From the NCBI GenBank assembly GCA_021794705.1, contig JAJYQH010000313.1, positions 1 to 8,532 on the forward strand: a stretch of DNA of 8,532 nt, written 5' to 3'. Made by a program: the position numbers and the translations under genes. The notes under the pieces were generated by a model that was given only the letters and a program-made list of their open reading frames with translations, was not told the origin of the DNA and made no database searches. Below, one piece after another: positions 6,234 to 8,532 of the stretch (the stretch's first letter is position 1; the number at the start of each line of letters is the position of its first letter). The DNA comes from Actinomycetes bacterium (GTDB lineage Bacteria; Actinomycetota; Actinomycetes; Propionibacteriales; Propionibacteriaceae).

Positions 6234-6671
6234 TCAGGCAGGCCCGTTCCCGGCCCCGGCGAACGGGCGCACCGCGTGGGCCTCGACCTCGTAGCGGCTC
6301 TGCAGTCCGCCGCCGCCGCGGAAGAAGCGCCGGCGCAGTGATCCGGTGACCTCGGCGGTTCCGCCGATGCCCACCTGCGCCGCCCCCTGCCGCGTGTCGG
6401 GACTCCAGCAGGCGACGTCGATCGTGTCGACGCTCGGCTGCCTCGGCCGGCGGACCTCGCGGGGGACCACCAGACGCAGCGTCACCACCGAGTCGCCGCT
6501 CGGCAGTTCGTGGGCCTCGGAGATGCCCGAGACCCGGCCGACCAGGCGGACCTCGTTGGCGCCCTCGATGGAGGCGGTCTGGGGGTTCGGCAGGTCGGGC
6601 ACGGTGGGGTCGGCGGCGGGGGTCTCGGCGTCCGGGCCGTCGGTGACGGGCACCTCGCTGGTGGTGGTCAT
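6234..6671 (-). CDS. SSB-like single-stranded DNA-binding protein (OB fold), no acidic tail
   Basis: The protein has 145 aa. Residues 1-35 form an acidic, Pro-rich and probably disordered leader (VTDGPDAETPAADPTVPDLP). Residues 39-137 look like one OB fold of the bacterial SSB type: NEVRLVGRVSGI (39-50), the hairpin SGDSVVTLRLVVPRE (58-72), VDTIDVACWSP (81-91), and GGTAEVTGSLRRRFFRGGGG (103-122) followed by RYEVEAHAVRPF. It ends at GAGNGPA, without the acidic, Phe-ending tip by which housekeeping SSB recruits repair and replication partners. It is thus probably a secondary SSB paralogue, a type found in actinobacteria alongside the essential SSB. Its exact role is unknown; recombination, competence or repair are candidates. 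The ATG at 6671 has a clear GAGGGAG ribosome binding site 6 nt upstream. It diverges from the small membrane protein gene at 6766, with 94 bp between them. Confidence 0.82.
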   Translation of the reverse strand: MTTTSEVPVTDGPDAETPAADPTVPDLPNPQTASIEGANEVRLVGRVSGISEAHELPSGDSVVTLRLVVPREVRRPRQPSVDTIDVACWSPDTRQGAAQVGIGGTAEVTGSLRRRFFRGGGGLQSRYEVEAHAVRPFAGAGNGPA

Positions 6672-6756
6672 GGTGATCTCCCTCTGAGGGTGAATGGTGC
6701 GCGGGCCGCGCTCATCGGGACTGTCTCGATGCCGGACGCCGGCGACCCGCGCAATC

Positions 6757-6761
6757 GGAGG
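6757..6761 (+). promoter_or_regulatory. Ribosome binding site that fixes the small gene's GTG start
   Basis: GGAGG stands 4 nt before the GTG at 6766. It is the main reason to accept a start there rather than at in-frame codons further upstream such as 6694, which have no such site. The rest of 6672-6756, between the two divergent genes, shows no convincing promoter. Confidence 0.6.
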
Positions 6762-6765
6762 TGTT

Positions 6766-7053
6766 GTGGAGAACCGGCGGGTGCGGCGGAAGCCTGTGGA
6801 CGAGCGGCGCGAGCCGACATCGGCGAGGCACCCGGCGCTGTCCCTGCCGGCGCTGGGCACCCACTCTTGGGGTGGCATCCCGGGGCCCACCCTGCTCGCC
6901 ACCGCGGTGTCGTTCGTCGTCGCCTACTTCTCCATCGGCTGGCTGCTGCGGTTCGGGTCGAAGAACTCATTCACCTCGTTCATCGTCTCCCGGCGGGTGC
7001 TCGGCGTCCTGCTCGTCGTCCTGCTCCTCAGCCACGTCACCACCCCCGTCTGA
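6766..7053 (+). CDS. Small membrane protein resembling the last two helices of undecaprenyl-diphosphatase (UppP)
   Basis: From the GTG at 6766 this is 95 aa. The first 40 residues are basic and polar (ENRRVRRKPVDERRE). Then come two hydrophobic helices, about 41-62 (PTLLATAVSFVVAYFSIGWLL) and 74-90 (VSRRVLGVLLVVLLLS), joined by RFGSKNSFTSFIV. Helix, linker and helix resemble the C-terminal end of UppP/BacA, which typically reads like VSFVVGY-x-x-I-WLLRF then SF-x-PF-x-x-YR-x-x-LG. The glutamate-rich and PGxSRSG active-site regions lie upstream in UppP and are absent, so it cannot be a phosphatase on its own. Codon third positions are strongly G/C in this frame, and a GGAGG precedes the start, so it still looks translated. 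It is either a decayed uppP remnant or a small derived membrane protein. The last 87 bp overlap the convergent ligase gene. Confidence 0.6.
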   Translation: MENRRVRRKPVDERREPTSARHPALSLPALGTHSWGGIPGPTLLATAVSFVVAYFSIGWLLRFGSKNSFTSFIVSRRVLGVLLVVLLLSHVTTPV

Positions 7054-8532
7054 TCCGGGGAGCGGCCACAGGGCGCGCACGGTCTCGAGCGTGTCGGCGT
7101 CCTCGGCCCGCTTGTCGTCGCGATAGCGAAGCACCCGGGCGAACCGCAGCGCCAGCCCTCCGGGGTAGCGCGACGAGCGCTGAACGCCGTCGAAGGCCAC
7201 CTCGACGACCTGTTCGGGACGCACCGTGACGGTCCACCCGTCGTCGGCCACCGCGAGGTCGCGGAAGCGGCGGGTCTGCCAGGCGAGCATCTCGTCGGTC
7301 ATCCCCTTGAACGTCTTGCCGAGCATCACCCACCCGCCCGGGCTGTCGGTGTCGCGGGCGCCGAGGTGGATGTTCGAGAGCAGGCCGTGCCGGCGTCCGG
7401 ACCCCCGCTCGACCGCGAGCACGACGAGGTCGAGCGTGTGCCGCGGCTTCACCTTGACCCACGACCCGCCGCGACGGCCCGCGCTGTAGACCCCGGCGAG
7501 GTCCTTGATGACGACACCCTCGTGGCCCGCGGCGAGCATCCGGGCGTTGAAGTCCTGGGCCACGACGACGTCGTCGGTCTGCACCGACGGCACGAGGTTG
7601 GCCTGCGGCACCAGCCGCTCGAGCACCTGGCGGCGTCCCGCGAGCGGCTGGTCGAGCAGGGTGTGCCCGTCGAGGTGGAGCACGTCGAACAGGATGGTCG
7701 TGAGCGGAACCTCGCGCCGCAACTGCTCGGGGTCGCGGGTGGACGCCGTGCGGGCCCCGGTGACCTGGAACGGCTGGGGACGTCCGTCGGCGCGGAGGGC
7801 GATCGCCTCGCCGTCGAGCACGAGGGAGTGCGCCGGCAGTGGCGCGACGACCGCGACGATGTCGGGCACCCGGTCGGTGATGTCGTCGAGGGAGCGGGTG
7901 AACACGCGCACCTCGTCGCCCCGCTTGTGCGCCTGCACGCGGATGCCGTCGTACTTGCACTCGACCGACCACCCCGGGCCGCCTCCGGCCAACGCCTCCG
8001 CCACACTCGGCTTGGACGCCGCGAGCATCGGCGCCACCGGCCGGAACACCTCGAGACCGATCCGCTCGAGAGCGTCGACGCCCCCGGACAGTGCGGCCAC
8101 GGCCACGGGTGGCAGGCGTCCGGCAAGCATCGCGGCCCTGCGCACGGACGCCGCCGGCACCCCGGCCGCCTCCGCGATCGCCCCCTGCATGACGCCGTCC
8201 AGCGCGCCCTGGCGCACGTCGCCCGTGATGAGCCCCCGGAGGAAGCGCTGTTCGGCCGCGGTCGCCCGGGAGAACAGGCTGCCGACGACCTCGCGCCGGG
8301 AGCCCGCGGCGCCCGGGCCCGAGGCGGAGGCGAGCGCGGCGAAGGCGGCGTCCACCTCGGCGAGGGTGAGCGTGCCGTCGGGGGCTGCGGCCGGGAGCCC
8401 GGACAGCGACCGGTAGCCGACGCCCAAGCGGCCGTGCGGGACGAAGCCCGACAGAAGTGCGGTGACCAGCTCGACCGAGCGGGTGCCGTCGCCGGCGGCG
8501 TCCCGGAGCAGGGCGGCCAGCGCGCTCGTCTT
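6967..8532 (-). CDS. ligB: ATP-dependent DNA ligase, LigB type (5' end outside the window)
   Basis: The window holds 521 residues; the frame is open through the right edge, and only about 15-25 N-terminal residues should be missing by comparison with mycobacterial LigB. The protein seals nicks in duplex DNA using ATP through a ligase-adenylate. The N-terminal DNA-binding domain includes RLGVGYRSLSGLP and DVRQGALDGVMQGAIAEAAG. The adenylation domain has motif I ECKYDGIR with the nucleotidyl lysine encoded at 7954-7956, LVLDGEAIAL (motif III), TTILFDVLHLDG (IIIa), EGVVIKDL (IV) and SWVKVKPRHTLDLVVL (V). The OB domain has LSNIHLGARD, GKTFKGMTDEML, RPEQVVEVAFDGVQRSSRYPGGLALRFARV. The TTG at 8425-8427 is not the start, since the homologous sequence continues upstream of it. 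Relatives end near DT-x-x-TVRAL; here 33 more residues follow, very rich in Asp and Glu, partly antisense to the small gene at 6766-7053. Confidence 0.95.
   Translation of the reverse strand, partial: KTSALAALLRDAAGDGTRSVELVTALLSGFVPHGRLGVGYRSLSGLPAAAPDGTLTLAEVDAAFAALASASGPGAAGSRREVVGSLFSRATAAEQRFLRGLITGDVRQGALDGVMQGAIAEAAGVPAASVRRAAMLAGRLPPVAVAALSGGVDALERIGLEVFRPVAPMLAASKPSVAEALAGGGPGWSVECKYDGIRVQAHKRGDEVRVFTRSLDDITDRVPDIVAVVAPLPAHSLVLDGEAIALRADGRPQPFQVTGARTASTRDPEQLRREVPLTTILFDVLHLDGHTLLDQPLAGRRQVLERLVPQANLVPSVQTDDVVVAQDFNARMLAAGHEGVVIKDLAGVYSAGRRGGSWVKVKPRHTLDLVVLAVERGSGRRHGLLSNIHLGARDTDSPGGWVMLGKTFKGMTDEMLAWQTRRFRDLAVADDGWTVTVRPEQVVEVAFDGVQRSSRYPGGLALRFARVLRYRDDKRAEDADTLETVRALWPLPGSDGGGDVAEEQDDEQDAEHPPGDDERGE

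Noticed and set aside
3815..6349. An 844-codon open frame on the plus strand, and a 451-codon one at 2866-4221, opposite the sugar block
   Set aside because: They run antisense to genes with clear families and catalytic motifs, have low-complexity Val/Asp/Gly/Arg-rich composition, no recognisable domains and no ribosome binding sites. Long antisense frames are expected at this GC content.
7226..8416. Plus-strand frames opposite the ligase gene
   Set aside because: They are shadows of the ligase, whose adenylation motifs I, III, IIIa, IV and V are all readable on the minus strand.
8425..8427. TTG as the ligase start codon
   Set aside because: The homologous N-terminal domain continues in frame upstream to the window edge (ALAALLRDAAG, then LLSGFVPHGR), so the gene is cut by the window rather than starting here.

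Overview
The window is GC-rich throughout (about 70% by eye) with strong G/C third-position bias. Its gene families (an AldO-type alditol oxidase, a LigB-type ATP-dependent DNA ligase, a tailless SSB paralogue and very GC-rich TetR and MocA genes) point to a high-GC actinobacterium. I cannot name the genus. I see no insertion sequence, tRNA, rRNA, CRISPR array or phage gene.

Left part, positions 1-2114. The 5' end of a minus-strand FAD-dependent alditol oxidase gene (cut by the window edge) lies head-to-head with a plus-strand TetR-family regulator. A 24-bp imperfect palindrome in the shared intergenic DNA is a plausible operator. Downstream of tetR, a plus-strand gene encodes a D-hexose-6-phosphate mutarotase (YeaD type), which looks leaderless. 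A perfect 15-bp-arm hairpin separates it from the convergent minus-strand genes.

Central part, positions 2139-6121. Four minus-strand genes form a sugar-modifying block. In transcription order they are a TIM-barrel isomerase/epimerase (245 aa), a Gfo/Idh/MocA dehydrogenase (365 aa, 9-nt gap), a second Gfo/Idh/MocA dehydrogenase (365 aa) and a second, unrelated-looking TIM-barrel isomerase/epimerase (309 aa). The order is isomerase-dehydrogenase / dehydrogenase-isomerase, with a strong hairpin in the middle. Such pairs are known from pathways that pass through keto-sugar intermediates (for example E. coli YcjS/YcjR, inositol catabolism and C-glycoside cleavage). By inference, this block oxidises a sugar, cyclitol or glycoside, rearranges it at or next to the new carbonyl, and may reduce it again. 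No transporter, kinase or hydrolase lies in the window, so the substrate stays open.

Right part, positions 6234-8532. A minus-strand SSB-like OB-fold protein diverges from a small plus-strand membrane protein of 95 aa. That protein resembles only the last two helices of undecaprenyl-diphosphatase (UppP). The 3' end of the small gene overlaps, tail to tail by 87 bp, the end of a minus-strand LigB-type DNA ligase, which runs off the right edge and carries an unusual acidic C-terminal tail encoded antisense to the small gene.

Nothing here is clearly an undescribed defence or mobile system. The best leads are the mirrored keto-sugar module, the UppP-tail microprotein with its overlap into the ligase, and a stem that may mask the ribosome binding site of the module's first gene.
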